A stretch of 36,586 nucleotides of DNA from Gammaproteobacteria bacterium (GCA_013214965.1 JABSRU010000041.1:1-36586), one strand, 5' to 3'; counted from the stretch's first letter, positions 1-10,290 are shown. The notes: generated from the sequence alone by a model not told the origin. Translations and numbers: made by a program.

Positions 1-624
1 TTTGAATTGCCAGTTAGTCGGTTTTAATTGACTGAGATTTTTTCTAAGCTTTTCAACTCCCATGCCTTTTTCATTCGCTACTGATAAAAATAACGGAGCA
101 GGTTGTTTGCTACCTTTGATAAATTTAGTGATGGTATCGATGGCCGAATAATCATCAGTCCAATAACTTGGACTCATCGCTAAAAACGCATTAAAAGGAG
201 TGTTGGGTTGAATCATCGAATAGGTGGTAAACAATCCACCGAGGGAATAACCAGACATAATTCGGTTGAGCACCTCCAAAATCCGGTTCGCCTTTGACCG
301 ACCAGGTAGTCTGGTAAACATAATCTGCATTCCCTTGGTTGGCAATACTAATGACTATTATTGGCGGAATTTTCCCTATTCGCGCTAGATTATTGGCGAC
401 CATTGAGACATGTTGAAACTGAAAGTCGCCATCGATCATATACAGGGTGGGATATCGCTGCTCAGTTTCTTGATAATTCTCAGGTAGAGACACCATGTAG
501 CGTCTTGATTGCTTTAGTGTGGTCGAATCATGGTTATAGCTCATGCCACTAATAATGGGCTGAGCGTGTAATGCCGATAGACTTGAGATAAATAAACATA
601 AAAAATCACCGCTTTAATAATCAT
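1..624 (-). pseudogene. Decayed alpha/beta-hydrolase esterase, 3' end outside the window
   Basis: This is a secreted esterase of the IroE/Fes-like (putative esterase) type that no longer has an open frame. Reading leftwards from the ATG at 624, MIIKAVIF runs into a six-T tract (600-605). Adding one T would join it to the hydrophobic FLCLFISSLSALHAQ in the next frame, restoring a signal peptide. The body then reads well (LPENYQ, PTLYMIDGD) as far as GEPDFGGAQ near 280. The nucleophile elbow MSGYSLGG follows at once in another frame, so roughly 25-30 residues normally lying between GGA and the elbow are missing. After that the frame stays open to position 1 (AMSPSYW). I infer at least two lesions. 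A single-base T loss could be a sequencing error; the internal deletion could not easily be one. Confidence 0.8.
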
Positions 625-755
625 CACTAAATCCAAATGCCAATAAATAAAGGCTAATAACAACACAGTTTATAATGACAAATCAATATTTTTGATCCGG
701 TACCTGTGGTACATTATTGCTAATTCCATTCACTTTTATGACAATGTAACCACCT

Positions 756-2213
756 ATGCAAACACGTAGCCTACTCCGAATTCTAGGTTTATTGATCACT
801 ATCTTTAGCTCGACTCTTTTATTCCCCGGCATAGTCGCGGCTATTTATAATGATGGTGGTGGGGTTGCCTTCACTAAATCATTCATTATTTGTTTTTTTA
901 TTGGTTTGTGTTTTTGGTATCCCAATCGCCATAAACGGCGCGAACTGAGTGTTCGTGACGGCTTTATTGTGGTGGTGATGTTTTGGATTGCACTAGGGTG
1001 CGTGGGGGCGGTACCGTTTTTGTTATCTGATCGTCCCGACATGAGTTTAGCCGATAGTGTGTTTGAGTCATTCTCTGCGTTAACTACAACGGGAGCAACG
1101 GTGATCACCGGACTCGATGATTTACCGAAAGCGATTTTGTTTTATCGCCACTTTTTGCAATGGCTTGGTGGCATGGGGATCATTGTACTCGCGGTCGCGG
1201 TACTGCCAATGTTAGGTGTTGGTGGCATGCAGCTTTATCGTGCTGAAACTCCTGGGCCGGTTAAAGATTCCAAAATGACGCCACGGATTGCCGAAACAGC
1301 TAAAGCATTGTGGTATATATATTTTGTACTAACCATTGCCTGTGGTCTTGCTTACTGGGGCGCAGGAATGACAATATTTGATGCGATTTGTCATAGTTTC
1401 TCGACCATTGCGATTGGCGGTTTCTCAACTCATGATGCCAGTATGGGTTACTTTGATTCTCAGTTAATTAATACTATTTGTGTGGTGTTTCTTTTAATCT
1501 CTGGCATTAACTTTAGCTTGCACTATGCGGCGATTATTCGCCCGAAAAAAATGCTCCGCTCTTATTTTAGTGATCCTGAAATGCGGTTGTTTTTAGGGTT
1601 GCAATTTGGTTTGGTATTAACTGTTTTTGCGGTTTTATATAATGAAAATATTTATCTAGAAGCGGAAGAAGCATTTAATCACGCGTTATTTCAGGCGGTC
1701 TCTGTGTCCACTACCGCAGGATTTGGTACCGACAGCTTTAGTGGCTGGCCGGGTTTTTTACCGTTATTACTTATTTTTGCATCATTTATTGGTGGTTGCG
1801 CTGGCTCGACTGGTGGCGGGATGAAAGTTATTCGTGTCGTGTTGCTGTTTTTGCAGGGGGCTCGTGAGTTAAAGCGTTTAGTTCATCCACGCGCTATTTA
1901 CGCGATTCGTTTGGGAAACAAAGCGTTACCTGATCGGGTTGTCGATGCCGTGTGGGGCTTCTTTGCCGCTTACGCAATGGTGTTTGTCGTGTGCATGCTA
2001 GCGTTGCTTTATACCGGATTAGACGACATGACCGCTTTTAGTGCCACCGCGGCTTGTTTAAATAATTTGGGTCCCGGCTTAGGTGAAGTTGCGGCCCATT
2101 ATGGCAATATTAATGACAGCGCTAAATGGATTTTGGTTGTGGCGATGTTATTTGGTCGTTTAGAAATATTCACTTTACTGGTTTTATTTACTCCTACATT
2201 TTGGAAAGGTTAA
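756..2213 (+). CDS. trkH: Trk potassium uptake channel subunit TrkH
   Basis: This is the inner-membrane K+-translocating subunit, which works with the cytosolic NAD(H)/ATP-binding TrkA encoded at 6631-8040 on the other strand. The 485-residue length is normal. The four selectivity-filter loops are visible: TTTGAT (residues 110-115), AIGGFS, TTAGFG and NNLGPGLG, separated by paired hydrophobic helices. The conserved LQWLGGMGI stretch and the glycine-rich CAGSTGGGMK before the last repeat are also present. The ATG at 756 begins a normal TrkH N-terminus, although no strong Shine-Dalgarno sequence precedes it. The hemG start lies 3 nt beyond the TAA, so the two are probably co-transcribed. Confidence 0.96.
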   Translation: MQTRSLLRILGLLITIFSSTLLFPGIVAAIYNDGGGVAFTKSFIICFFIGLCFWYPNRHKRRELSVRDGFIVVVMFWIALGCVGAVPFLLSDRPDMSLADSVFESFSALTTTGATVITGLDDLPKAILFYRHFLQWLGGMGIIVLAVAVLPMLGVGGMQLYRAETPGPVKDSKMTPRIAETAKALWYIYFVLTIACGLAYWGAGMTIFDAICHSFSTIAIGGFSTHDASMGYFDSQLINTICVVFLLISGINFSLHYAAIIRPKKMLRSYFSDPEMRLFLGLQFGLVLTVFAVLYNENIYLEAEEAFNHALFQAVSVSTTAGFGTDSFSGWPGFLPLLLIFASFIGGCAGSTGGGMKVIRVVLLFLQGARELKRLVHPRAIYAIRLGNKALPDRVVDAVWGFFAAYAMVFVVCMLALLYTGLDDMTAFSATAACLNNLGPGLGEVAAHYGNINDSAKWILVVAMLFGRLEIFTLLVLFTPTFWKG

Positions 2214-2216
2214 TTG

Positions 2217-2744
2217 ATGTCCGATACCTTCATTATTTATTCATCGACCGACGGTCAAACTAAAAAAATCAGTAATGCTCTCGCGCAACAATTGCGCGCA
2301 GCGGGTGAGTCGGTGTCACTCTTGTCGTTGGCGCAAGCGCAGGATCTAGACTGGGACAAGGTTGCTAAAATATATATTGGTGCCTCTATTCGCTATGGCC
2401 ATTTTAATAAGGCGTTAATGGCGTTTATTAATCGTTATCAGGCTGAATTGACGTCGCGTCCTAACGGTTTTTTCTGCGTTAATCTTACGGCTCGTAAGGC
2501 GAATAAGAACACCCCTGCCACTAATGCTTATATGATGAAATTTATCAAAAACTCGCCATGGCAGCCGCAGCTACAAGCCGTTTTTGCGGGTGCCTTACTC
2601 TATAGCCAATACCGTTGGAACGACCGTATTATCATTCAGCTTATTATGCGGATCACTGGCGGTGTTACAGACACATCGCAAGATATTGAATATACCGATT
2701 GGGATAGTGTTACTCAATTTGGTCAACAAATTATTGCTCACTAA
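2217..2744 (+). CDS. hemG: Menaquinone-dependent protoporphyrinogen IX dehydrogenase HemG
   Basis: This is a flavodoxin-fold FMN enzyme that oxidises protoporphyrinogen IX to protoporphyrin IX in heme biosynthesis, passing electrons to respiratory quinones. The FMN-binding N-terminus (YSSTDGQTKKI) and the family hallmarks GASIRYGH, VNLTARK, YRWNDR and the C-terminal YTDW are visible. The ATG at 2217 gives 175 residues, which is the normal length. An in-frame TTG sits just upstream at 2214 but is not needed. HemG type points to heme synthesis that can run without oxygen, which suits a denitrifier. The stop overlaps the start of the next gene as TAATG. Confidence 0.95.
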   Translation: MSDTFIIYSSTDGQTKKISNALAQQLRAAGESVSLLSLAQAQDLDWDKVAKIYIGASIRYGHFNKALMAFINRYQAELTSRPNGFFCVNLTARKANKNTPATNAYMMKFIKNSPWQPQLQAVFAGALLYSQYRWNDRIIIQLIMRITGGVTDTSQDIEYTDWDSVTQFGQQIIAH

Positions 2745-3412
2745 TGAGTGAGTCTCTTCCGCTATTTATTCAATCAGCGGCACGACGCAATAAGCTGTTT
2801 TTGGTGTTACTGGGTTTGTTTTTTTGCGCCATCAGTTTTTCGGTGGCTAGTTGGTGGCCGAGTTATCAATTACATGTGGTGTTGGGCTATTTAGTTGGAA
2901 TTTTACTGATATTGATTGGCTTGCTGAAGTATTTCGAACCTGTCGATAGTTTATGCTTGACCGATCAGCAATTAACTTATCTTCATCGTTATGGTCAATG
3001 GAGTATTGATTGGTCCGACATTGTGCTGGTGATGCAACCGAGCTTTCATTATGGACTTGAGCGCCGTGATATTCCTTATCTTGGGATTAAGCTGCGTGAT
3101 ATTAGCGGGGTTATTGATAGTGTCTCGCCTCGCTTAGCCAGTCGACAAATTCATGAACAGCGCGATATTTTGGTCTTGGCCTGTCAGCAAAAATTGATCA
3201 CCGTTGAACAAGCAACGTTGAATTTTGCTAAATTTAAATATGATGACCGGATAATTGATGGTCCAAAGGCGGCTTGGCTTCACCAAATGGTGGTGTTACG
3301 CCAAGCCTATGGTTGTGACCTTTATATTCCGATTAATAGCTTTGTTCAGCAACCAGCACAGTTAATAGCACTGTTTAAACAGTACCAACAGCGAGTTAAC
3401 CGAGATCTTTAA
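2744..3412 (+). CDS. DUF2982 membrane protein, function unknown
   Basis: This is a 222-residue protein that I recognise as a DUF2982-type protein from marine gammaproteobacteria. No biochemical role is known to me. Two hydrophobic segments near residues 17-35 and 43-62 look like a membrane hairpin, followed by a soluble domain of about 155 residues with conserved-looking Trp and Arg positions (YGQWSIDWSDI, YLGIKLRD). Its start overlaps the hemG stop, so it should be translated from the trkH-hemG transcript. Its 3' end overlaps the convergent ATP-grasp gene by 17 nt. The family assignment comes from memory of the sequence style and neighbours. Confidence 0.75.
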   Translation: MSESLPLFIQSAARRNKLFLVLLGLFFCAISFSVASWWPSYQLHVVLGYLVGILLILIGLLKYFEPVDSLCLTDQQLTYLHRYGQWSIDWSDIVLVMQPSFHYGLERRDIPYLGIKLRDISGVIDSVSPRLASRQIHEQRDILVLACQQKLITVEQATLNFAKFKYDDRIIDGPKAAWLHQMVVLRQAYGCDLYIPINSFVQQPAQLIALFKQYQQRVNRDL

Positions 3413-4334
3413 GCTGTTGTGCTAAATAGGAAGCAATGGCTTCCATGCCTTTAACCGGAGCATTACCATCGATTTCTGCTTGGCGATTATAATTGGTGTT
3501 GGTATTAACATCATAGGCATAGATTTCACCCTTACTATCTTTGATAATTTCAACGCCAGCAATCTCAATCCCACTGTCCTTAAGGAACTGTTCTAATTGG
3601 CTAATAACAGGATGATCGTTAAACTCAGTGCTAATGCTAAATTTGCTGACCGGTGCCACTGTTGGGCAAAACCCATCACCAATTTGACAGCTATCCGCTG
3701 GGCATAACTCAAAACCATCTTCGGTACTAACCTGAACACTATAGATAAATTTTCCACCGACAAATTCACAGCGCGTAATGTGCGCTTGCGGTGCTTTGAT
3801 ATATTGCTGAATTAACCAAATTCCGTCGAGAGGCTCTTCATATTGATCGCTCTGGAGGTAGGTTTTCATGGCATCAATACTATGGAACAGTTGAACACCA
3901 AGGCCTTTGCCACCACGGTTAGGTTTCAAAATAAATGGCAGTTCAGCGAAGTTTTTCGCACTGGTGATTAGCTGGTCTTTACCAACTACCGCCGTCGTTC
4001 TTGGCGTATTGATCCCTGCTTTGTTTAGCGCCGCATATTGCGACATCTTGCAGAGTTCAAGATACAGTGCATCGGTGCCATTAATCACTTTACGACCATG
4101 CTTTTCGAGCCAAGTTAAGGTCATACGCGTTAGTTCTGGTCCGAAGCGATGGCCACGGGTATGAGATGAAGCACTCATTCGGTTATAAAATACGCCCTGT
4201 GGCGGTTCAATGTCGAGAGCAACTTCACCTTGATCTAAAAACCACTCTTTGGCTTCAATATTAAGTTGTTCAAAAGCTTGATGAAGAGGAGTAACCCATT
4301 CACTATTTTCGTGCAATATGTAGATATTTGACAT
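3396..4334 (-). CDS. RimK-like ATP-grasp ligase
   Basis: This is a 312-residue ATP-grasp enzyme of the RimK/alpha-L-glutamate ligase superfamily, which joins an amino acid to an acceptor carboxylate using ATP through an acyl-phosphate. The ATP-grasp core is visible: LPFILKPNRGGKGLGVQLF supplies the phosphate-binding lysine and glycine loop, GIWLIQQYI the nucleotide clamp, and AYDVNTNTNYNRQAE the Mg-binding Asp/Asn region near the C-terminus. The substrate cannot be told from sequence. The ATG at 4334 is preceded by a stable hairpin whose 3' arm contains the only Shine-Dalgarno-like GGGA. The gene lies downstream of the oligopeptidase gene on the same strand. Confidence 0.8.
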   Translation of the reverse strand: MSNIYILHENSEWVTPLHQAFEQLNIEAKEWFLDQGEVALDIEPPQGVFYNRMSASSHTRGHRFGPELTRMTLTWLEKHGRKVINGTDALYLELCKMSQYAALNKAGINTPRTTAVVGKDQLITSAKNFAELPFILKPNRGGKGLGVQLFHSIDAMKTYLQSDQYEEPLDGIWLIQQYIKAPQAHITRCEFVGGKFIYSVQVSTEDGFELCPADSCQIGDGFCPTVAPVSKFSISTEFNDHPVISQLEQFLKDSGIEIAGVEIIKDSKGEIYAYDVNTNTNYNRQAEIDGNAPVKGMEAIASYLAQQLKDLG

Positions 4335-4338
4335 GATA

Positions 4339-4366
4339 GATCCCGCTAAATGATATAAGCGGGATC
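4339..4366 (-). promoter_or_regulatory. Hairpin covering the ribosome-binding site of the ATP-grasp gene
   Basis: GATCCCGCT (4339-4347) and AGCGGGATC (4358-4366) form a perfect 9-bp stem with a 10-nt loop. Read on the minus strand, it lies between the oligopeptidase stop and the ATP-grasp start. Its 3' arm ends 4 nt before the ATG and contains the GGGA that would pair with 16S rRNA. No T-tract follows, so a terminator is less likely than translational control. Confidence 0.5.
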
Positions 4367-4407
4367 ATAAGTAATATTCGTCCCAAAATGAAGCGAGAAT
4401 AGGGAAT

Positions 4408-6537
4408 TTACTTAATTAAATCGATAAAGAAGGCATATTGCAGTGCCGTTTTATGGATCCGTTTAAAGCGACCCGATGCGCCGCCATGACCTGACTCCAT
4501 ATCTACCTTAAATAATAAAACGTTATCATCAGTCTTAAACTCACGCAGTTTAGCGACCCATTTCATTGGTTCAAAATATTGAACTTGAGAATCGTGTAAG
4601 CCCGTGGTGACTAACAAATTTGGATAGTCCTGCGCTTTCACTTGATCGTAAGGTGAGTATGACAACATGTAATCATAATAAGTTTTATCGTTTGGGTTAC
4701 CCCATTCATCATATTCGTTGGTCGTTAATGGAATACTTTCATCAAGCATGGTGGTCACGACGTCAACAAATGCGACAGAAGCGGCTACACCATTATAGAG
4801 CTCCGGTGCCATATTAATTACCGCACCCATGAGCAAGCCACCTGCACTACCACCAGCGGCAAAAACGTTATCATTATCACCGTAACCTTGCTTGGTTAAT
4901 TGCTTGGTCACATCAATAAAATCATTAAAGGTATTCATCTTGTTTAGCTTTTTACCATCAAGATACCAAGGGCGACCCAACATTTGTGAGCCACGGATAT
5001 GCGCAATGGCATAGACAAAACCACGATCGAGTAAGCTTAAGCGGCTGATTGAAAAACTTGGATCTACGGTAGTGCCATATGAACCATAGGCGTATTGATA
5101 AAGAGGGTTCGTGCCATCTTTTTTGAATTTATCTTTACGATAAACCAACGAAACCGGTACTTGCTTACCATCACGCGCCTTAACAAAAATTCGCTCAGAG
5201 CCATAATTTTCAGGGCTAAAGTCGCCAAGAACCTGCTGTTGCTTTAATGTCACGGTTTGACCCGAGGTTAAATCAAAATCGTAATGAGTCGCTGGCGTCG
5301 TCATGCTGGTGTAATAAACCCGTAATGCTGGATTATCGAGTTGATTATTACCGTATAAATACAGGGCAAAAGCATCATCATTAAACTTAAGTCGTTGCTC
5401 CTGACCGGTGGTCAGGTTACGCACAGTAACCCGCGTTTGTCCCATTTCTCGTTGTTTGTACACTAAATGGTTATTGAACAATTCAAAGTCGTCTAATTTA
5501 ACATCATCATTGGCAGCTATCACCGGTTGCCAATTTTTGCGGTCACCTAACTGCGCTTGATTGACTTTCATTAGGCGGAAATTAGTGGCGTCCCAATTGG
5601 TGTGAATATAATACCACTGACCTAACTTGGCGATGGAATATTCCAATTGTGGCTGACGTTTGATAAAACGTTGTGGCAGTGCCTTCGGGTTGTTGGCATC
5701 AATAATCGAGACACCAGAAGACTCGGTGCTGTCATGATGAATGAACACAACTGAACCGTCTTTTGATTTCGACAAGTAGGTGTAATAGGTGTTGTTGTCT
5801 TCTTGATATAACAGCTGGTCATCTTGCTGTGGTGTACCAAGGATATGCCGATAAACTTGATAACCAAGTAAGGTTTGCGGGTCTTTTTTGATGTAATAAA
5901 CGGTTTTATTGTCATTACCCCACATTGTACGACCACTGGTTCCGCTTAATTGATCGCTTAGTAACTTGCCACTAGCTAAGTCTTTAAACCGCAGGGTGTA
6001 AATTCGGCGACTCACGGTGTCTTCGCCATAGGCGAGAATCTTTTCGTTAGGACTGGCACTTAACCCCGATGCTGCATAGTAATCTTTACCAGCGGCCAGA
6101 AGATTAATATCCAGTAATACGGTTTTATTGGTGCCTTTAAAGTCGTCAGCACGAACATGGATTGGGTATTCATTATCACCAATCATTTCGGTCGAGTAGA
6201 AATAAGTACCACGTTTTATGGGGACCGAATTGTCATCTTTTTCGATTTTATTTTTAATTTCTTCAAAGATTTTTGTTTGTAATGGCAGGGTATGCTGGAT
6301 TTTTGCCGTGGTGTAACTATTCTCAGCGGCTAAATGGGCTAACATTTCAGGATCTTGGCGTTTATCATCGCGCATCCAGTAATAGTTATCGGTACGTTGA
6401 TGACCATGAATCTCCATGGTGTGAGCGATTTTCTTTGCTACCGGGGCCGCAATGTTAGGCTGGGTCGCGGTACTATTACAGCCGGCGATAAATAAAGCAG
6501 GTGCCACGAGTAAGCTCGCGGTTATTATTTTTTTCAT
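4408..6537 (-). CDS. ptrB: Oligopeptidase B-type S9A serine peptidase, predicted lipoprotein
   Basis: This is a prolyl-oligopeptidase-fold peptidase that cleaves short peptides after basic residues if it behaves like oligopeptidase B. It has 709 residues. An N-terminal beta-propeller half is followed by an alpha/beta-hydrolase domain with the nucleophile motif GGSAGG (Ser near 564), an Asp in GLHDSQV (near 649) and a His in SGHGGASGR (near 684). The first 20 residues form a type II signal peptide ending in the lipobox IAGC, so the protein should be lipid-anchored in the cell envelope. Classic OpB is cytosolic. AAGGATTTATC precedes the ATG. The OpB call over a generic S9A call rests on overall motif spacing. 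Confidence 0.88.
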   Translation of the reverse strand: MKKIITASLLVAPALFIAGCNSTATQPNIAAPVAKKIAHTMEIHGHQRTDNYYWMRDDKRQDPEMLAHLAAENSYTTAKIQHTLPLQTKIFEEIKNKIEKDDNSVPIKRGTYFYSTEMIGDNEYPIHVRADDFKGTNKTVLLDINLLAAGKDYYAASGLSASPNEKILAYGEDTVSRRIYTLRFKDLASGKLLSDQLSGTSGRTMWGNDNKTVYYIKKDPQTLLGYQVYRHILGTPQQDDQLLYQEDNNTYYTYLSKSKDGSVVFIHHDSTESSGVSIIDANNPKALPQRFIKRQPQLEYSIAKLGQWYYIHTNWDATNFRLMKVNQAQLGDRKNWQPVIAANDDVKLDDFELFNNHLVYKQREMGQTRVTVRNLTTGQEQRLKFNDDAFALYLYGNNQLDNPALRVYYTSMTTPATHYDFDLTSGQTVTLKQQQVLGDFSPENYGSERIFVKARDGKQVPVSLVYRKDKFKKDGTNPLYQYAYGSYGTTVDPSFSISRLSLLDRGFVYAIAHIRGSQMLGRPWYLDGKKLNKMNTFNDFIDVTKQLTKQGYGDNDNVFAAGGSAGGLLMGAVINMAPELYNGVAASVAFVDVVTTMLDESIPLTTNEYDEWGNPNDKTYYDYMLSYSPYDQVKAQDYPNLLVTTGLHDSQVQYFEPMKWVAKLREFKTDDNVLLFKVDMESGHGGASGRFKRIHKTALQYAFFIDLIK

Positions 6538-6630
6538 GATAAATCCTTGAAGTAAAACCCATTGATATACTTTAGATTTTACCGCAAGTTTGCCATGGGG
6601 GAAGTGCTAAATGTGATTTGAAATGTAATA

Positions 6631-8040
6631 TTACAAAAAGAATGCACTTGGTGAAAATAGTCGTTCAACATCACCAATGTGTTTCTTATCGACTAAGAAT
6701 AAAATCACATGGTCGTCGGAGTGTATTTCGGTTTTGTCATGGGCGATCAACACTTCATTACCACGAACAATCGCGCCAATGGTAGTGCCTGGTGGTAGTT
6801 TAATGTCCATGACACGACGGCCAACAACTTTTGAGGTCATCGCATCACCATGGGCTATGGCTTCTATGGCTTCTGCTGCGCCACGACGTAATGAGTAAAC
6901 ATTACTGATGTCACCACGACGAACGTGGGATAACAAGGCTGAAATAGTAATCTGTTGGGGTGAGATGGTGATATCAATATTGGTATCTTCCATTAAATCA
7001 GCGTAAACACTGCGCTGTATGAGCACCATCACCTTTTTAGCACCCATGCGTTTGGCGAGCATCGATGACATGATGTTGGCTTCGTCATCGTTGGTAACCG
7101 CAATAAACAAGTCCGTTTGATCGATTTGTTCTTCGCTGAGTAATTCATGATCGGCGCCGTCGCCACAAAATACCGTGGCTTTGACTAATTCTTGCGATAA
7201 AAACTGTGCCCGCTTAGGGTTACGTTCAATGAGCTTAACTTGATGGTTTTTTTCGAGTTGCTGGGCTAATCCAGCACCAATATTACCACCACCAACAATC
7301 ATGATCCGTTTGTAGTTGTTTTCTAATTTTTGCAGTTCACCCATCACTGCACGAATATGGCCGGTCGCCGCAATAAAGAATACTTCATCGTCAGCTTCAA
7401 TAATGGTGGTACCTTGAGGTCTAACCGGGCGGCCTTGACGAAATATCGCCGCGACACGGGCATCAATGGTTGGCATATGCTCGCTTAATGCTGATAGAGC
7501 ATGACCCACTAAAGGGCCGCCATAATAAGCACGTACCGCCACTAAACTAACCTTACGTTCGGCAAACTGTAATACCTGCAAAGCGCCAGGGTAATCGACT
7601 AAGCGGCGAATATAACCAGTCACTAAAGTTTCCGGTGATATTAGCTCATCAATAATAAAACCATTGTGGCTAGGTTGGTTTTTTTTGATTTGTTTTTGCG
7701 AATAAAATAACGACTTGGCGTATTCGAGATACTGTTCATTACGGATCCGCGCAATTTTAGTTGGTACCTTAAATAGAGTGTATGCAACATGACAGGCAGT
7801 CATGTTAATTTCGTCGGAGTTGGTGACCGCAATCAATAAGTCGGCATCGTCGGCCCCGGCATCTTGTAATACCTGAGGATGTGATGCGTGACCATGGACC
7901 ACCCGTAAATCTAATTTATCTTTGAGCTCGGCTAACGCTTCGCGGTCGTTATCAACAATAGTGATATCACTATCTTCACCGACTAAGTTTTCCGCTAAGC
8001 TGCCACCGACCTGACCGGCGCCTAAGATAATTATCTTCAC
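6631..8040 (-). CDS. trkA: Trk system NAD-binding regulatory subunit TrkA
   Basis: This is the cytosolic gating ring of the TrkAH potassium uptake system. The 469-residue length fits two tandem RCK modules. The first Rossmann motif is [15 protein letters not shown] at the N-terminus and the second is [15 protein letters not shown] near residue 250; each is followed by a TrkA-C domain. The start is GTG at 8038-8040, well supported by AAGGAG eight bases upstream. The gene closes the def-fmt-rsmB-trkA operon, 15 nt after rsmB. Its partner trkH is at 756-2213. Confidence 0.96.
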   Translation of the reverse strand: MKIIILGAGQVGGSLAENLVGEDSDITIVDNDREALAELKDKLDLRVVHGHASHPQVLQDAGADDADLLIAVTNSDEINMTACHVAYTLFKVPTKIARIRNEQYLEYAKSLFYSQKQIKKNQPSHNGFIIDELISPETLVTGYIRRLVDYPGALQVLQFAERKVSLVAVRAYYGGPLVGHALSALSEHMPTIDARVAAIFRQGRPVRPQGTTIIEADDEVFFIAATGHIRAVMGELQKLENNYKRIMIVGGGNIGAGLAQQLEKNHQVKLIERNPKRAQFLSQELVKATVFCGDGADHELLSEEQIDQTDLFIAVTNDDEANIMSSMLAKRMGAKKVMVLIQRSVYADLMEDTNIDITISPQQITISALLSHVRRGDISNVYSLRRGAAEAIEAIAHGDAMTSKVVGRRVMDIKLPPGTTIGAIVRGNEVLIAHDKTEIHSDDHVILFLVDKKHIGDVERLFSPSAFFL

Positions 8041-8055
8041 TGAAACTCCTTCGCG

Positions 8056-9351
8056 CTAAGCTTTAATTAACTTAGCATAATAAAAACCATCACTACTGTT
8101 TTCTCCGGGCAATAATTGCCAACCGGGTTGTTCAACGGTGTCGTTGTCATGTAATGGTACTAATGTTGCGTCTGTTTGCTCAGATAAAAACTTGGCAATC
8201 TGGATGGTGTTCTCATGAGGCAATACTGAACAGGTTGCATAGACTAACGTACCACCTGGCTTTAATAGTTTCCAGCAGGCATGCAGTATTTGTTGCTGTA
8301 AATCAACGAGCTGATCAATATCGCTTTCACGACGTAACCACTTTATGTCCGGATGACGACGGATAACTCCGGTTGCTGAACATGGTGCATCAAGTAAAAT
8401 ACGGTCGAATTTTCGCTCTGATGTCCACCAGCTATCTGGATCGCCGCCATCGCCACAAATCAACTGTGCGCTTAAGCCGATTCGATCAAGGTTTTCTTGC
8501 ACCCGCTCTAAGCGATTTTGATCGCAATCGAGTGCAATTACTTCAATATCTTGCGCTAATTCTAGAATATGACAGGTCTTGCCACCGGGTGCAGCACAAG
8601 CATCTAAAATTAACTCTCCTGCTTGAGCGCCCAAAAGCTCTGCTGCTTTCTGAGCGGCTGCATCCTGAACCGAACACGCACCACTGTCGAAATCGGGTAA
8701 CTTATTAACACCAATAGGTGCCGCTAACAAAATGCTATTGTCGTCACTGTTACCTGCCGTTGCTTCGATTTCTAGATCCGCTAAATGTTCTAGATACTGT
8801 TCACGGGTTTGTTGACTCGCATTATTACGTAACCACATTGGTGAACGTTGATTGTTGGCCTCTAAAATTTGCATCCAGCTTTTAGGGTAAGCTTGGCTAA
8901 TACGCTTAATGAACCAACTTGGGTGACAATAGGTAATGGGTGCCTTAGTCGACATTTTCTCAACTAACTGTGGGTGCTGACGTTGTAAATTACGTAACAC
9001 ACCATTAAGTAGTCCTTTAAATTTAGGGCGATTTAAATCAATACAAGCTTCAACGGTTTCAGCAAGTGCTGCGTGAGCTGGAATACGGGTATAGAGTAAT
9101 TGATAAGCCCCAACAACCAATAAATAATGGACTATTTTTTGTTTACCCTTTAACGGTTTATCCATTAATTTATTGACAAAATATTCAAGCTGAGTCAAAT
9201 GGCGCATGATGCCATAGCTAAGTTCTTGCAGTAGTGCTTTGTCTTTGGGATTCTCTAACGTTAGTTGGGCTGCTGGTAAAGCGGTTGCTAACGATTCGCC
9301 ACGTTCTAATACTGAGCTAATAATTTGTGCGGTTAACGCTCTTAAATTCAT
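8056..9351 (-). CDS. rsmB: 16S rRNA m5C967 methyltransferase RsmB
   Basis: This enzyme methylates cytosine 967 of 16S rRNA using S-adenosylmethionine. It has 431 residues, with an N-terminal NusB-like RNA-binding domain (about 1-140) and a C-terminal Rossmann methyltransferase. Visible motifs are the SAM loop [11 protein letters not shown], the motif IV cysteine in [11 protein letters not shown] and the catalytic cysteine in [11 protein letters not shown]. Its ATG overlaps the fmt stop as ATGA, the usual coupling for this gene pair. Confidence 0.96.
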   Translation of the reverse strand: MNLRALTAQIISSVLERGESLATALPAAQLTLENPKDKALLQELSYGIMRHLTQLEYFVNKLMDKPLKGKQKIVHYLLVVGAYQLLYTRIPAHAALAETVEACIDLNRPKFKGLLNGVLRNLQRQHPQLVEKMSTKAPITYCHPSWFIKRISQAYPKSWMQILEANNQRSPMWLRNNASQQTREQYLEHLADLEIEATAGNSDDNSILLAAPIGVNKLPDFDSGACSVQDAAAQKAAELLGAQAGELILDACAAPGGKTCHILELAQDIEVIALDCDQNRLERVQENLDRIGLSAQLICGDGGDPDSWWTSERKFDRILLDAPCSATGVIRRHPDIKWLRRESDIDQLVDLQQQILHACWKLLKPGGTLVYATCSVLPHENTIQIAKFLSEQTDATLVPLHDNDTVEQPGWQLLPGENSSDGFYYAKLIKA

Positions 9352-10289
9352 AATACATTTCCTACGGCGAATAACGCTTTACGGCTATTTAAAATATCGG
9401 CAGCAGCTAGGGCTTTTTTACCCGGGAACTGCAGTTGTTGCAGGGTAATTGCACCGTTACCTGTGGCAATGACAATACCGTGTTTATCAGCTTGTAAAAC
9501 CGTGCCTGGTGCTTGGTCTGACTGCAATTCACTAAGCTGAGTTTGTCGGACTTTAATCGTCATATCATCAAGTTGAAAGGTTGATACTGGCCACGGATTA
9601 AATGCGCGTACACAACGTTCGATGGTAATCGCATCGTCTTGCCAGTTAATTTTTGCTTCGTCTTTTGACAGTTTTTTAGCGTAGTTAGTTAGGCTTTCAT
9701 CTTGAACTTCAGCGGTTAATTCACCTTGAGATAATAAACCGATCGCATCAACTAACGCGGGAGGCCCCAGATCTGCTAAACGTTGATATAACGTGGCACT
9801 GGTTTCATCAATGGCAATATCAAGCGTCGCTTTATAAAGCATCGCGCCGGTGTCTAGCCCTTTATCCATTTGCATAATGGTGACACCACTTTGCTGATCG
9901 CCGGCCCAAATTGCCCGTTGAATGGGTGCGGCACCACGCCAGCGCGGTAACAGTGAACCGTGAACATTAATACAACCTAAGCGCGGAGTATCAAGTACCA
10001 CTTGCGGTAAAATTAAACCGTAAGCCACTACCACCATTAAGTCGGCATTAAATTGCGCTAACTGTTGTTGCGCGTCTTCATTTTTTAATGACTTAGGTTG
10101 AATAACCGATAGGTCGTGTTCAAGCGCCAGTAACTTTACTGCACTAGCCTGAAGTTTTTTACCGCGACCTGATGGGGTATCTTCTTTGGTGTAAACGGCG
10201 ACAATTTCGTGATCAGAATCTAATAAAGCGCTAAGGTGTTGTGCGGCAAAGTCTGGAGTGCCAGCAAATATGATACGTAATGGTTGCAA
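9348..10289 (-). CDS. fmt: Methionyl-tRNA formyltransferase
   Basis: This enzyme formylates initiator Met-tRNA using 10-formyl-tetrahydrofolate. The N-terminal formyltransferase domain shows [25 protein letters not shown] and DTGAML; the C-terminal OB-like domain follows from about residue 205. I place the start at the TTG at 10287-10289, giving 313 residues. There the family N-terminus ([10 protein letters not shown]) begins, 1 nt after the def stop. A longer reading from 10331 would overlap def by 41 nt and add a lysine-rich leader with no family counterpart. Confidence 0.95.
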   Translation of the reverse strand: MQPLRIIFAGTPDFAAQHLSALLDSDHEIVAVYTKEDTPSGRGKKLQASAVKLLALEHDLSVIQPKSLKNEDAQQQLAQFNADLMVVVAYGLILPQVVLDTPRLGCINVHGSLLPRWRGAAPIQRAIWAGDQQSGVTIMQMDKGLDTGAMLYKATLDIAIDETSATLYQRLADLGPPALVDAIGLLSQGELTAEVQDESLTNYAKKLSKDEAKINWQDDAITIERCVRAFNPWPVSTFQLDDMTIKVRQTQLSELQSDQAPGTVLQADKHGIVIATGNGAITLQQLQFPGKKALAAADILNSRKALFAVGNVL

Positions 10290-10290
10290 T

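Noticed and set aside
683-697. ATCAA-N5-TTGAT dyad upstream of trkH resembling an FNR site
   Set aside because: The half-sites are in the reverse order and the spacer is 5 nt, so it does not fit the TTGAT-N4-ATCAA consensus.
6624-6635. Palindrome TGTAATATTACA at the trkA stop
   Set aside because: It has no loop to form a stable hairpin and coincides with the stop codon; probably chance.
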